Shown here in pieces: positions 37,101-48,840 of a stretch of DNA of 64,000 nucleotides (its first letter is position 1; each line of letters begins with the position of its first letter). The stretch is from Ulva prolifera. Lineage: Eukaryota; Chlorophyta; Ulvophyceae; Ulvales; Ulvaceae. The translations under genes and the position numbers were made by a program. The DNA lies in the NCBI GenBank assembly GCA_023078555.1, contig CM041200.1:5708861-5772860 (forward strand), written 5' to 3'. Under the pieces are notes generated by a model. That model searched no databases, had not been told where the DNA came from, and was given only the letters and a program-made list of their open reading frames with translations.

Positions 37101-37935
37101 CTTGCGGTCGGAGCGACCTGTAAAGCACCTTACATGTCGGAGCAAGGCCCATGGCAGCATGGTAGCGGAAGCAACCTATGATTCCTGATGGTCATGAGCA
37201 TTACCCCGTGGATCACCTATGGCGATTGTTATTGAAGCAAGCCGCTGCTGGGTGTAATCACCTCCATGGCGGCATTTGAACAACATAACATGCAGCGCAA
37301 GTACAGCCCAAATGGCCACGCAAGTGAATCTCTCAGTAATCTGCATTGCATAAATGATTCATGATGTTACGTAGATCTAGGGATTTGCCAGCGCCCGGCA
37401 CAGTGATATTGTACACAATCCTGGAAACAGTGGAATGGTGGCCATACTTGCGGGAGCAGAGTCGTCCTTCATGGTAAGGGCGATCTTGTTTGCGCCCTCG
37501 ACACCAAGAACCTTCACTGTAACCTGCTGTCCCACCGTCACAAAGGAGTTAACGTCCTTGACGTACTCGTTGGACAGTTGGGAGATGTGCACCAGGCCAT
37601 CAGTGGTCGCCCCGATGTCCACAAAGCATCCATACGCAGCAACGGCTTTCTGCATGCGGCTGATGCAGTTTATTACACTCATATCGCTGATAAGCGTAGA
37701 CGCTAAGTCGTCCAGGCGGCCCATGTTGGGAAGAGGATGTTGCAGTATTGCCTGTTGCGAACGTACCACGACTCCGCTGTACGCCTGTCCGGTCACAACG
37801 TCAGAGACGTCGATCTTCCCCACCTCGGGAGCCTTTGTAGCTTCATCGGCAGAGTTGGACGTGTCTTCAGCCGCAACGCGGCGGCACACAGTCCTTGCGG
37901 ACGAAGGCCCGGCCGGGACATCAGGACGAATGATC
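34135..37935 (-). CDS. PETs: Chloroplast EF-Ts polyprotein (S1-S1-linker-EF-Ts-EF-Ts)
   Basis: Precursor of plastid ribosomal protein PSRP-7 (two S1 domains) and two elongation factor Ts modules, as described for Chlamydomonas PETs. Exons in phase: 37935-37767, 37649-37448, 37117-36003, 35673-35395, 35195-35058, 34888-34700 and 34488-34135, about 814 residues plus an unresolved transit-peptide exon upstream. In order: transit end near [10 protein letters not shown]1-1 ([20 protein letters not shown]); S1-2 ([20 protein letters not shown]); a Pro/Glu/Ala linker of EPEA repeats; UBA/EF-Ts-1 ([39 protein letters not shown]); its C-lobe ending [13 protein letters not shown]; and EF-Ts-2 ([41 protein letters not shown]). 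The Thr-Asp-Phe-Val EF-Tu contact motif is present in both modules. Confidence 0.92.
36470..36640 (-). repeat. Pro-Glu-Ala coding repeat in the PETs linker
   Basis: Tandem units of about 24 nt encode [12 protein letters not shown] repeats between S1-2 and the first EF-Ts module. Likely a flexible tether and possible processing region. Repeat number may vary between strains. Confidence 0.8.
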
Positions 37936-38876
37936 CTGCAAAAACTTTCACAAAGTAAGACACGGAGAACATGAAGATATACAGGGGGTAGTTTTTTGCG
38001 TGGAAGGATCCTCGGGGCTGGACGCAAGCCATGGACATGGGAGAGCGGGCAGGGCCACACGCATCAGGCATCTGCAAGCTCGCGAGACAACATTGCACCA
38101 CTCACGCAAGTGGCCAGTGCATGCAGAAGATATTATAGTTGATGCGATGGCAGCAGACTTAGGGCGCTTGCATGAGCACAGGTGGACGCATCAACCGGTA
38201 CCAGTGGCAAGGCATCCCGCACCATTTCCCCGGGACCTTGCACTTGGGGCCAACCCGATTGACCTGCAGTGTATTCGAGTCAGATTAGCGTTTGGATAGG
38301 TCTGTCCTGGTTTAACGCTGAGGCGAATAGACGGATGACACACCTTAGCGCCGGCGGTGAACATAGCTACAACGAATTGGTCTTTGCGTGCTCCTGGTTG
38401 CGTGTTGAGAGGAAGATTGAAGGTGATGGAATCGTAGTGTAGGTGCACAGGCGTGCGCTATACATCGTCACACTGGTTCACCGTTGTGAATGCCTGTGGA
38501 TCGGTCGCTTGCCGCAAATGCGTCACATGCTCACCCTGTGGCCCACCGCTCAGTACCACTGGTGGCCACCTGGAACCCGGACCGGCCGGAAGAGCCGCTC
38601 GATGGGCTGCGTTGTGATAAGGGCGCACCGGAAACATAACATAGCCGACAATCAGCAATCCAGATCATGTTGCTCACGGCAAATCGCTTGCCGTTCGCCC
38701 ATTCACTGTCGGAGCTTATGACTCTGTCGGAACCTAGGTTCCTGGGCTAGCGTTCGACCCTCACTTTGCCGTCTTCAGGTCTAATCTGCCTCGCAAACAA
38801 ATATGACTTTCATGAATATGTGCGTGAGCCTGGTGCATGGCGCGACTGGTGAACGTCGTCCACCGCACACAGAAAG

Positions 38877-39404
38877 GTCCTGAGGGCGTGTTACAAGGAC
38901 TGAGTCGGAGACGCAGGCAGCACCGCAGGAACCGGGAGCACAACAAACATAGGAACCCTGCACACACAAGCCACCGCCGTCGCTCCACAGAGAAAGATAC
39001 CCATACACTGCTACGCGTCAACAAAATCCGCGTACTGCATCACCTCCACACATCCACAGCTTCACCTTCCAAGGCACACCTCTACAAACACCCACACCCC
39101 ACACCCCATGGGCGTGTTGATGTTTTTGTGCGTCACTGCGGATGCGCTTGGTTCTGCTTGGGCCACGGGTTGCTTGGCGCGGTGCCGGGGTTGAACGGGT
39201 GCTCCTTCCGTGAGGGCTGCCGGCGGCTTGGGTGCGGTGTGCTGGGTTGGTGGGCCTGTTTTTGAGCTGCTCGCTGCTTTCAGGGTGCCTGCCTGGTCGC
39301 ATTTGGCCTTGTCACCCACACCCGCACCCAATGCACGCTGCGGCACCATGCCAGCAGCCCCCCTCCCACCACGCGCGGGGCCTGGGCGGCCCTGAGGGGA
39401 GTGT
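38877..39404 (-). mobile_element. SINE-like insertion E4 between the two PETs-family genes
   Basis: GTTACAAGGAC at 38890 marks the family terminus in minus orientation. Imperfect flanking repeats GGTCCTGAGGGCGTGT (38877-38892) and GGCCCTGAGGGGAGTGT (39388-39404) suggest a decayed target duplication. The interior contains a second copy at 39100-39312. It separates PETs from its truncated S1-S1 paralogue. Confidence 0.5.
39089..39323 (+). mobile_element. Possible nested SINE-like copy inside E4
   Basis: A plus-orientation family terminus (GCCTGGTCGCATTTGGCCTTG) ends near 39312. It is bracketed by CACCCACACCC at 39089-39099 and 39313-39323. The repeat is short and low-complexity, so this is weaker than E1-E3. 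Confidence 0.4.
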
Positions 39405-39748
39405 CATGAAGTCAGGAGCGATGCACTGTGCTGCACGGTCACATGTGACGAGCGTGGTCACGATAGCAGGCAGCACTACCGTATCTCATGCACATCTACG
39501 GCCGCTGTGGGAACACACTGACACAGTGGAACGAATGGCAACAGTCTCACATGACCCACTCAATACCAGATGATCATCAGCTGTGACGTTTCACATGCTT
39601 TCTCCATGGACAGAAAATCTCCAGCAGCAGCAACGGCGGTTTATGCCATTCTTACACGGCGCTTTCACACCCCCACGGCAGCTGTGTTGTGTTGAGGCTG
39701 TTGCGCCTGTAGGGCCAGTGCATCGCTCAAGGCCAGCGAGTGTGCACC

Positions 39749-41354
39749 CTATTTTGCAAACATATCCTCCAGGCCCAGGCCTGCAAGGTCACTCATCAGG
39801 GAGCCGCCGATGGCGGAAGAGGCGCCCTCGGAAGAGGCCCCCTTGGAGGTCTCGGCCATGGAGGCGCGGTCCTCGTCGCTGATGGCGGTCACGCCGACCT
39901 TGGAGCCGTCGACCTTGAGCACGGTGACGTCCATGACGTTGCCGACGGTGACGAGGGTGTGCGGGTTGGGGTCGAGGTCCTCCGCAGCCGACATCTCGGC
40001 AGTTGGCAGCAGCACCTCGAAGCCGTCCGGCAGCTTCAGGAACGCGCCAAAGCCCGCAATGCGCATCACCTCGCCCTTGACCTTGTCGCCCACGCTCAGG
40101 CCGTGGTCAACCACCTTCTTGCCCATGCGAGGCGCCCGCCTGCCCTCACCCCCCGCCTCACCGGCGCCTGCAGACTCTGTGGATTGGACGGATGTGGGGC
40201 CCTATAGCTATTTCTTTGCAAGCCTCTGGTGGAAGCTAGCGCATTGTGGGTATGCGGTGCATGATGAGGGTTGTCCTCGGGAAACGTGACTCGTACGGAT
40301 GTAATACATCCCACAAATGATGAATGCGCAACTGTGCAGGCTAGCCCCACACGCAGGCGCGGTGCGCAACCTGCTATGGCCTGGTGCATACGCCCTGTTG
40401 ACGCTGCCTGAGCCAAGCCTGCGCCGCAGTCGACACTGAGAGAGCAGCAGGCGCAACTGGCGCGTTGTGGTACAGACGCTGCCTGGTGCATCGTGATTGA
40501 GCAATGTTTTAGGGCGACGATGTGTCCATTTACTTCAGGGGATGCTGCTATTCAGGAGGCCAGTGTGAAGCGGGGGGCGGCACCTTCGTCTGCGCCAGTC
40601 TTCATGCTCAGGGCGATCTTGTTTTCACCCTCTACACCCAGGACTTTGACCTGAACTGTCTGGCCGACCTTGACAAACGAGTTGATGTCCTTGACGAAGC
40701 CGCTTGAGAGCTGTGATATGTGCACAAGACCATCTGTGGATGATCCGATGTCTACAAAGCAGCCATACGCTGCAACAGCTTTCTGCACGCAGGCATGGCC
40801 TTCAGGGTTGGCACCGCTTCGGATACACAGCACAGGAAATATGACTGCAGTCTTCGTGGTGACGGAGCCGGATTGAAAGCTATAATGTCAGGCATTGCCA
40901 GCACTGATTGCGCGGTTGGCGATCGTCAAATATATGTGTGAGCGTTGCACTGCTTCGAGGATACCTCCCTATGGTTGGATGCAAGACATACAAGAACATA
41001 CGGCTGCAACGCGTGGAAGCACGACAGCGACGGTCTGTGGCTTACGGATTCTGCATCCTTTGCTACACCAACTGCAACGGTGAGCCTGTCAGGCAAACAA
41101 TGCACAAGATAGCCCAAAAGTGCCGGCAGTCCCAGCGGAAAACAAAAACGAATCGTCGATGAGAAGCTGATGCTGTGCGTACCACGGTGCCCTGATACTC
41201 CTGCCCTGGCAGAATTTCTGAAAGGGGGACCTTGGCTGGTTGGTCTGTGGCCGGAGCCTCAGCTGACGTTTCAGGGGCTGCAGCATCCTCGGAGGCTGCG
41301 CGACAAAGTACTCCAGACCGTGGAGCAGACAGAACAATATGCTTAAGGACCAAC
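39749..41354 (-). CDS. Stand-alone double-S1 protein, truncated PETs paralogue (PSRP-7-like)
   Basis: Exons in phase: 41354-41183 (KHIVLSAPRSGVLCRAASED..., a transit-peptide end), 40782-40584 (S1-1: [20 protein letters not shown]) and 40167-39749 (S1-2: [20 protein letters not shown], then a stop after GLEDMFAK). It thus covers only the first two domains of PETs, ending where PETs continues into the EPEA linker and EF-Ts modules. A plastid ribosome role like PSRP-7 is expected. The gene lies on the same strand, directly upstream of PETs, as a tandem partial duplicate. Intron positions in the S1-1 region match those of PETs. A possible N-terminal exon starts at the ATG at 41664 (MSTIRSYPSS...), but the join is not proven. 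Confidence 0.85.
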
Positions 41355-42052
41355 CTGCATGATCACACGCCTGCCACAGCTGTCTAACCTGTGCACCAAA
41401 GTGCCACGTTCAAGCACCCCCAGTGCAATGGACAGCTACGCGTCATACACTGAGTGTATTAATAAATATGTCCCATGATATGATCCGCCAGACGTTTTCC
41501 AGGTCGCAAAGCATTCATGTGGACGCGCGACGGCAGGCTGTGCTCCAGACAAACGCACCGTTTACGAGCCGAGACTTGCACACAGCCGCGATCCAAAGTG
41601 AGCTACAACACACAAGTTCATGTTGTAGTGCGATCGACGACGGATATGACCTGATGGTGCTCATTATCATCGGTATCGTACTTTTTGGCCGGCAGAAAGC
41701 ATTATTCAGTGCTGGCGAGAGATGCAACTTTGTGCACTTGAAAATGAAAGAAAACAAAGCAAGCGCAACTTTAGGCCAGGCAATTTCAAATGCACTTGAC
41801 GGCAACACTTGAAGCGTTCAAATTTCAACCGTTCCACTTCAAACTGTCTTTGATTCAGCTCATTTCTCGCGGGTGATTAACAACAAAGATGTCAGATACT
41901 ACACGAGCGTACAACAGCTGCCTTCACAAATTGCGCCAATCGACTCAGTGCGTTTTTGTGGCATGGTGCGGGCTGCAGTCAGCCGTGCAATGGAACGTCC
42001 GGAACCCTGGAGAGCGTTGGCGTGTCCACAGGTGCATGTGAATTCACATCGT

Positions 42053-42953
42053 CGTGCCACCAGTGCTCTACAGTTGGGTTTTTTCTTGGCGGGAAAACCG
42101 ATGCCAAACCCTTGTTTTGGTCGGGCTGCCCCCTCCAAGATGGTCGGTAGATGTCGGGATTTCCCGCCAACGCTGTGGCAATCTGTCGGGGATGTTCAAA
42201 CCAAATTACGGGGTCATTTGCATTACAGCATTTGCCAACTGATTATTGCACGAAGTCTAATCAATTAAAGAATGGGTGCGGCACAGCTCTGTGCGCATCT
42301 TTGTGCGCATCTTTGAACTTGTACTTCGTAAAGTCGCTGTTCTTACAAGAGTCACATATCGTACAGTGCCACTGGTGAGAATTGTTGACCACGCCTTCGT
42401 TTTTGTCTTCTCCCGTTCACTAATTTGTGATCGTACTTCGTATTCCACCCATGGAAACTCAAGCTGGCGTGCGTGCACTTTGGTATCAGACAACCTTTAC
42501 CGAACGACAGAGCCATCCGCAGCTACTCTTTTCGAACAACTGGCTTCGTTCCTGTCTTTGTCAGCTGATGATGAAGCATTATCATGATTATCATGATCAG
42601 CTGTGCGCTTGGGCACTCGGCCGGTAAACCCGAAGTTATGCAAGGTCATTCTCGCAACACTCAAGCAACAGGTAACACCGATGTCAGCAATAGTTCATTC
42701 CGTTTAGTGTTCTTCTGGCCGGACCAGGCCCGACAAGCTGTCGGGACTCCCGAGTCTTGACCAGGCCCGCCGAGCTGTCGGAATTCTGTCGGGGTTCCCG
42801 CCATGCCTCGGTGGCGGCCGGCGGGCTTCGCCCGCCAGCCCCCCCGTGGCTTGACGGGAAAACCGATGGCTCGCTTCGCTGGCCATCGGTTTTTTCGCCT
42901 TTTTTTCAATTTTTGTCGGGAAACCGATCGGTCTGTAGAGCACTGCGTGCCAC
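42053..42953. mobile_element. Non-autonomous hAT-type DNA transposon with 8-bp target duplication
   Basis: CGTGCCAC at 42053-42060 is repeated exactly at 42946-42953. The 885 bp between begin CAGTGCTCTACAG and end with its perfect inverse, CTGTAGAGCACTG (13-bp terminal inverted repeats). An 8-bp duplication with CAG...CTG ends is the hAT hallmark. No transposase-like frame is present. TGTCGGG(A/G) motifs and CGGGAAAACCGAT boxes recur near both ends, resembling subterminal transposase-binding sites. A 12-bp tandem repeat (TTTGTGCGCATC) sits at about 42290-42315. Confidence 0.85.
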
Positions 42954-43060
42954 TCTAGCCACATTGCATCAATAGCCAGGGACGGAAATACGATAGAAGT
43001 GATCATAGCCAAGTGGATGTTAGATGTGGATCTCGTACACTGTGGTGCTCAGCACATCAT

Positions 43061-43092
43061 GTGAGCTGTCTACAACGTTGTAGACAGCTCAC
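43061..43092. repeat. Perfect 32-bp palindrome
   Basis: GTGAGCTGTCTACAAC is followed immediately by its exact reverse complement, with the axis between 43076 and 43077. No spacer. It can form a 16-bp cruciform arm. Confidence 0.95.
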
Positions 43093-43098
43093 GTGCAT

Positions 43099-43128
43099 GT
43101 AGAGTCTGTCATTAATGACAGACTCTAC
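43099..43128. repeat. Perfect 30-bp palindrome, 6 bp after the first
   Basis: GTAGAGTCTGTCATT joined directly to its reverse complement, axis between 43113 and 43114. Sequence is unrelated to the first palindrome apart from a short GTAGA/TAGAC similarity. Confidence 0.95.
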
Positions 43129-43547
43129 GTACACATGCATGGCTGGCTGCCGAACGCCAGCGGCGTGCGAATACTATAGCCAAGGTCCATGGGTCCAATC
43201 TGACGCACGAAAGTGCAGACATGCATGCCTTAAATGTCCACCGACACGCGCAGAGCCGCGCCTCATCACCACTGCACGCGTGCAGACCAATCTGCCGAGC
43301 TCAGCTGTCGTATGTGCGTGCATGGGCCCAACTTTTGAAAGTCGATCGAGGTCGCGTCAACAGTTTGAAAGCGCGGATGGAAGGATACGGAAATTTGTGA
43401 GTCCACCCGCGGCAGTGTCGTAGTGACCGGACTGTGTGTAGTGGAGCTGTTCCGCTGCCAAGCAGCTGCACCAAGCGTGAAGGCGACCTCACGTTTGCCT
43501 AATACTTTGACAGCGCGTAAGATCTTAGCTGGTGGGACTACAGTGCA

Positions 43548-45651
43548 ATGGAGCACGTGGAAGTCACATTCATTGCTCAAGATGATCACGTTGTTGTGGA
43601 TCTAAGCCTGTCTGGCACTGAATGTCGGGCAGAAGTGCCTCAGTCGTCCACAGCTCCGTTGCTCGAATCGGAGGGACGTCAGGCTCATGACGTGTCTCAG
43701 CACACAGGTGCAAACCGTTCCCTTGCATGGCGCCGTGGTGCTTGATCACAGATTCCCTGCTTCTGCTGACCTCGATTATCACAGAGCAGCGCAGGCACAG
43801 CTTTCATGTGCAGACCCAGATCCCACAGTCGGTTCCTCTTCGATGGAAGCTCAAGCCATTGATGGACTGTTCCGTTGGCTGCTTGATGATGTCATGGTGT
43901 GGAAGCTGTGCTCCTGCTGCAGCCGTCAATCCAGCGCACACAATAGATGTAGCGTTTCTGGCCTGTAGGTTAATCCCGCCATATGGCTGTCCAAACCTTC
44001 CACTGCTGACGCAACCACCTGGCTGCTGCACGAGTTATGCAGCAGTCCAACAAGAGAGACTATGTACTTACTTGATGTCTCAACAAAGTGGTGCGCGCTG
44101 TGCAGATGTGCCATCTGCAGACAGTGCTACATGCTGGCTATAATCAAGATTGGTCTGCAGCGTGCTACTGCAGGGTCCGTCCGGCTGGCCACATCCTGTT
44201 GGTGAGCTCGTGTCCATGCCAAATGGACATTGCGGGGTGCAGCAGAGAGATTGTCCCACTGGCATCCGACATGCACTGCGAACCATATCTGCTCAGGACA
44301 ACCTTGGAGATGTCACAGATCCCGCGCAATTGTGCAAGTTCATCTTACATGCCATAGGACTTGCGTCCACCTCTGCTGATTTTGTGCCCCTCGAGACTGT
44401 CGCAAAGCACTTGCTTCCTGGATGCGATGATGCAGTGCTTGATTATGCTCAGGTGAGCTGTCGGCCATTGTTCTTGTGCCTTCCTTCTGTAGGGGGCTGT
44501 TCCGCTGCTGCTCACCATCGCGCGAGTTGGTCACAATGGCCATACATTTGGCTTTTCAGCAGCAACACAGTGAATTTGTTGCTCTCAGCACAGGGGAGCT
44601 TCAGTGGTGCTGACCGGCGCATGCATGTGCTCAGGCAACTCTGGATCCAGTGGGCGGATATCTTGCTGCTGGCGTCAAGCTTGGTGACGCTGAGGCATTG
44701 GCAAATGCGCTGGCAGACACACTGCGCTGCGAGCAGCAGCTGATTGATGCCAATCATTTGGCACAGGCAGACTGCGCGCTTGATGAGGTACTGGCTGGCC
44801 TCAGCGGTGGCAACAGAAGGCACGTCACATCAGTCCAAAGTGAATGCAACGTGGCGTGTATGAACTGCACAACCACCGCAACAGCGAATTGGATGAACGC
44901 CCCGCTTGGAATAGTTGTAAGTGGTAGGGTGAGGTTATAAAATGATTGCCGTTCATCATTACTCCTGTGTATTACTCCCTTCTTTTCACCCTGTATGTGC
45001 TGTTGACAGCATGCCCTTAGCTCAGCGGTTTGCACAACTGCAGCAGATACTGATCATGCTGCATCGATCTGAAGCTTACACCCACCGTATGCTGCTTGAT
45101 TCGATGCATAGCTGAAAAGACACCATGTTGGACGTTTGACGCCGTGAAGGATACAAGTGATAGACACTGGCTGCGCATTCTCCAGCAGCCCTATGCTCTG
45201 CATACTATCGCTTTGGTCAGATGCAAACATGAAGAAAGTTGGACTATGCCGTTGCAGGGCTCAGTCTTTCTCCCAAGTACAGAAATCTCTGGGTCACCTA
45301 GATCACTTCGTGTCATACTGTGCTATTAGCCGATGGCTGAAGGCATTGGGTTCCAGTATGGAGATCTGCGCCAGTGATGCTCGCCGAATCCTTGTGCACA
45401 TCCAGCAGTGGGCATGCCTCAGAGACGGGAGCCATGCCACAACACAGGTGTCAGTGAGGTGCCTCGCAGAAGCACTCCGGATGATACCCATGAAGATTAC
45501 GTCTAGTCTCAGTGAGGCTCATCTCAGATCCACGCCAGATGATACCCATGCAGATGCTCCCTTGCAACAGCAGAGCAGCCCAGCGTTAGTCAGGTGTGCA
45601 CACCACTTCTTATATCCGGTGCTGTGCGTAGCACTGGTCAGATTTGTGTAG
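43548..45651 (+). CDS. Unrecognised multi-exon gene
   Basis: A clean ATG at 43548 opens MEHVEVTFIAQDDHVVVDLS, followed by donor-like sites and several protein-like segments in changing frames. These include PSTADATTWLLHEL near 44010, FILHAIGLASTSADFVPLET near 44350, KLGDAEALANALADTLRCEQ near 44680 and CASDARRILVHIQQW near 45370. The last resembles the lid helix of AAA+ clamp-loader-like ATPases, but I see no Walker A motif, so I do not assign it. Exon joins were not established and the limits are approximate. It may be one gene with the next entry. Confidence 0.35.
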
Positions 45652-45840
45652 TGGTCGATGGTCAATTGAACCTATGCATATATTGTTGAGATAGCATTGA
45701 GAAAAAGCCAGTAGGCCCATGTCGACTGAATAACACATGCAAGGCTATTCTGTGCTCAAGAAGATTTGCTGAATTTGCGCCATCAGTTTTGCTGCTGTAT
45801 GCCTGACTTCTACATGCATGCATAGGGCTACAAAAAAACC

Positions 45841-48840
45841 CCATGCAAAACCCAAAGTGAGGACTCTTCCACGTGGGACAAGCACGACATCAGCTGCAGC
45901 AGCAGCACATCTGAATCACATGCTGATGACTCAATCTTATGAACACCTTGAGCCTGAACATTTGGGGACGGTGGCTAGATTCCGACAGGACAGGTGAGAG
46001 CTCTGGACACTCAACTGTCTGCTTGCATATGCGTCAGCCTGTTGCGTGAAGGATGTACGACTATTAAACAAGCGTGATTCGCCGTGATTACATTGGTTGC
46101 ACAATTCAGAATGCATTGCAGTTACGGTTTCAGCCATCAGGCCCTTCCTCTGCTCCTGTTCATGTGCACTGCAACAGCAGCTCAAATAGCGTGATGTTCG
46201 CTTGGAACGGTGGCCTGCGCATGAATGGTCATGTGAAACTTGTCTTGCTGGGCATTGACCCTAAGCATGTATGTATGTACGCATTGATGTAGACCTACTG
46301 ATGGCCACCGAGTGTGCCAAGTTGCAATGGTGGAGCCCTGCCTGAGCATGCTGTGTGCCCACAGTACTTGCATCCAGGGCTTCAGGCGCATCTCTGCACA
46401 TCGGCCGTGTGCGAACTCCTACCACAAATCGCCGGGCAAGCTTAGCTATGATGCTCAAGCGCAACACATTCCCTGCGAAACCTGATGTGGGCACTGGTGA
46501 ATCTGTGCGCGGTGCCACAGATATAGAATACAGCCCTGGTGTTTCAATTCGACCCGCATGGGCACATTTGCCTGCGGAGACGCAAGAGTTGTTGCGAAGC
46601 TCCGCCAGCAGGTGTGCTCCAAGGCCAGACCACTGATACACAACAGTTGCAGCCAAGCATTGTATGGCAGTCACTGATCCGATCCTGCACTTTGCTGCCA
46701 TAGCGGGGGCTGTGGAACTTCTTCCTGACATACAACACACGGCTGGCTTCGTCTTGCTATGCCGATACTTACATGTATGATGTTGAATACGTAGGACCAT
46801 GGTCGCATCATATGGATGCCAATCACATTTGCAATTGAAGGTTTCTATGATTGCACCACACCACTCGCTGCTCAGGTTCAGGCAGCTCACGGGCTTTGCA
46901 GCCGCTTCAATGATGTCAGCCATAGATAGACACTCCTTGCAGGCCGGGCTGGCAGTCAGGACGCCACATAGACGATGGCGAGGTCCCAAGCATGCTTCAG
47001 GTATCCAGAAAGTTCAGGGACATGCAGATGTTTGCAAGAACTGCACGTCAGGTGCGTCCAGGTGATGTGGCTTGACACCACAACTCCCCTTGCAGTGGAA
47101 TGTGACGCCACGTCGCGAGTGCACTCTACTTCGGCTCCTGGCAGTCAAAATCAGTTACTTAGCTGCGATAGTTTCATACGATTGATGCTGTATTGGGTCA
47201 TGCTGTGCGTTTCTGGTGCGCCGGGCATTGGTCTTCGGCCCAGTGATGTTCCACTGGGACCTGGCTGGGACACGACTCTACAGCAGGTGTATACCGATCG
47301 GTCAGCAAGCTGGACAATGTGCAGGCATCCTACCACACCAGAATTGCTGAAACGTACCAGGAACCAGCTGCATCGACTGCTCTCCAGAAGGACGCGAACA
47401 TGGGTGAGATTATCACCCCAGCTGAGTTTAAAGTCACCGCTGCTGCTTCTTGGCTCCATGAAGACCTGCCTGAAACAGGGAAGACGCAGCACGGCGCAGC
47501 GGGCGGGCGTGTGCCTGATGCATATGCAACTGAGCTGGCTCTTGCAAACTCTCAAGGTGTGCTACAGGGCGAAGAGATGACACAGTAGTCGCCGAACAAT
47601 GGGTGATTGGCCGCAACTGAATGGCCGATCGCTGGATGTACATACAGGCTGGCCCTAAGCAGCATGCAAGGAGGTTCGTGAGCGTTATGTTCCGTTCTGC
47701 AGTTGACCCCATCGTCACGTATGCAGACGATGAACCAGCCTTGCCTTCTGAAGACCCGCAACCCCCAGCAATGAATGACCAAATTGGTGATGCTGATTCA
47801 GCGAATTCTGAATCTGAGCCTTTCAAGCCTGGGAATACAGCGAGAACTCGCCCGTTGGAATCGGTGCTCTTGAATGATTTCACAATGGAATTGGACCGTG
47901 ATGAGGTAAAGCATATGTACACAGCTGCACGCCGCATGGCGCCTGCTGCAGTCCTGGTATGATATGAGGCTCCCATACATCAACTGTGTGTTACTGGCAT
48001 TTGTGCTGCACTCCAGGTGAAATTTGCTGAGTGCCACGCGGCATTCACTCCTCATCACCTGCACTGTGTTTATACCCTGTTGCTACTCTAACTGACGAAG
48101 ATACAGCCTGGCCGGACGCAAGGTTTCAATGCTTCCTCTGAAATGCAGAAAGCGCCGCCCACTCGGAAGCGTGCTGTGCCGCAGAGAACTGTGGCCCCAT
48201 TTGTGCCAGGGTCCCTCACAGCGTCCAACCAGGCGATTGGCAACATCTATGATGGTAGGTACAACAGATCACGGCTGATTAAACCTGCACACGCAGCACA
48301 AGACATCTTTGTCCCGTGTGCTGGTGAGGAAGCAGAGAGCAAGCATGCCTGGTTTCCAATCTCGAAGGATCAAAGCTTCAGCCGTGCACCAGGCTGTGTG
48401 CAGTATGCACACGAGGAGACTGCGCTTCGTGCAGCCCTGGGACTTGATAGAGATGACAGAACCCAATGGATCCCACTTGGGACCATGGAGAGCCCTATGG
48501 GTTGGAAGTCATCTGCTTGCGCAGCTTACTTGTACGATCAAATGTCATAGTGGCACGGTCCAAGCGATGCAGTCTTGTAGTCACCCTTGGAGATGGCATA
48601 AGAAGGAACGAAACGGTCACAAGCACTCTACCAGTAGACTTGTATCACATAATTGATTGTCAGATCATACCAAGTGTGGGCACCCACGCAAGGGCGAGCA
48701 AGGACTTGACAGATCGCCCCCTCCGCCACTCAGTGGACACATGTTCGATGGCTGTTCATGCTATCCAGGCGCGTAAGCTGAAGATGTGTGCATCACTGCG
48801 AGCTGTATTTCATTCTATCTGTAGCTGGCAGGCATTCTGA
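45841..48840 (+). CDS. Unrecognised multi-exon gene or 3' part of the preceding one
   Basis: Protein-like segments occur in order on the plus strand with donor/acceptor-like borders: about 45850-45990 (Ala-rich, then YEHLEPEHLGTVARFRQD), 46370-46620 (RRASLAMMLKRNTFPAKPDV), 47620-47960 (acidic, ending NDFTMELDRDEVKHMYTAAR) and 48110-48540 (TLTASNQAIG region: IYDGRYNRSRLIKPAHAAQD, then HAWFPISKDQSF). The last is the most convincing coding stretch. I do not recognise the family. Introns and ends are not resolved. Confidence 0.35.

Noticed and set aside
41423-41812. 129-codon plus-strand frame with a hydrophobic segment
   Set aside because: No motif. It overlaps the probable 5' region of the minus-strand S1-S1 gene.
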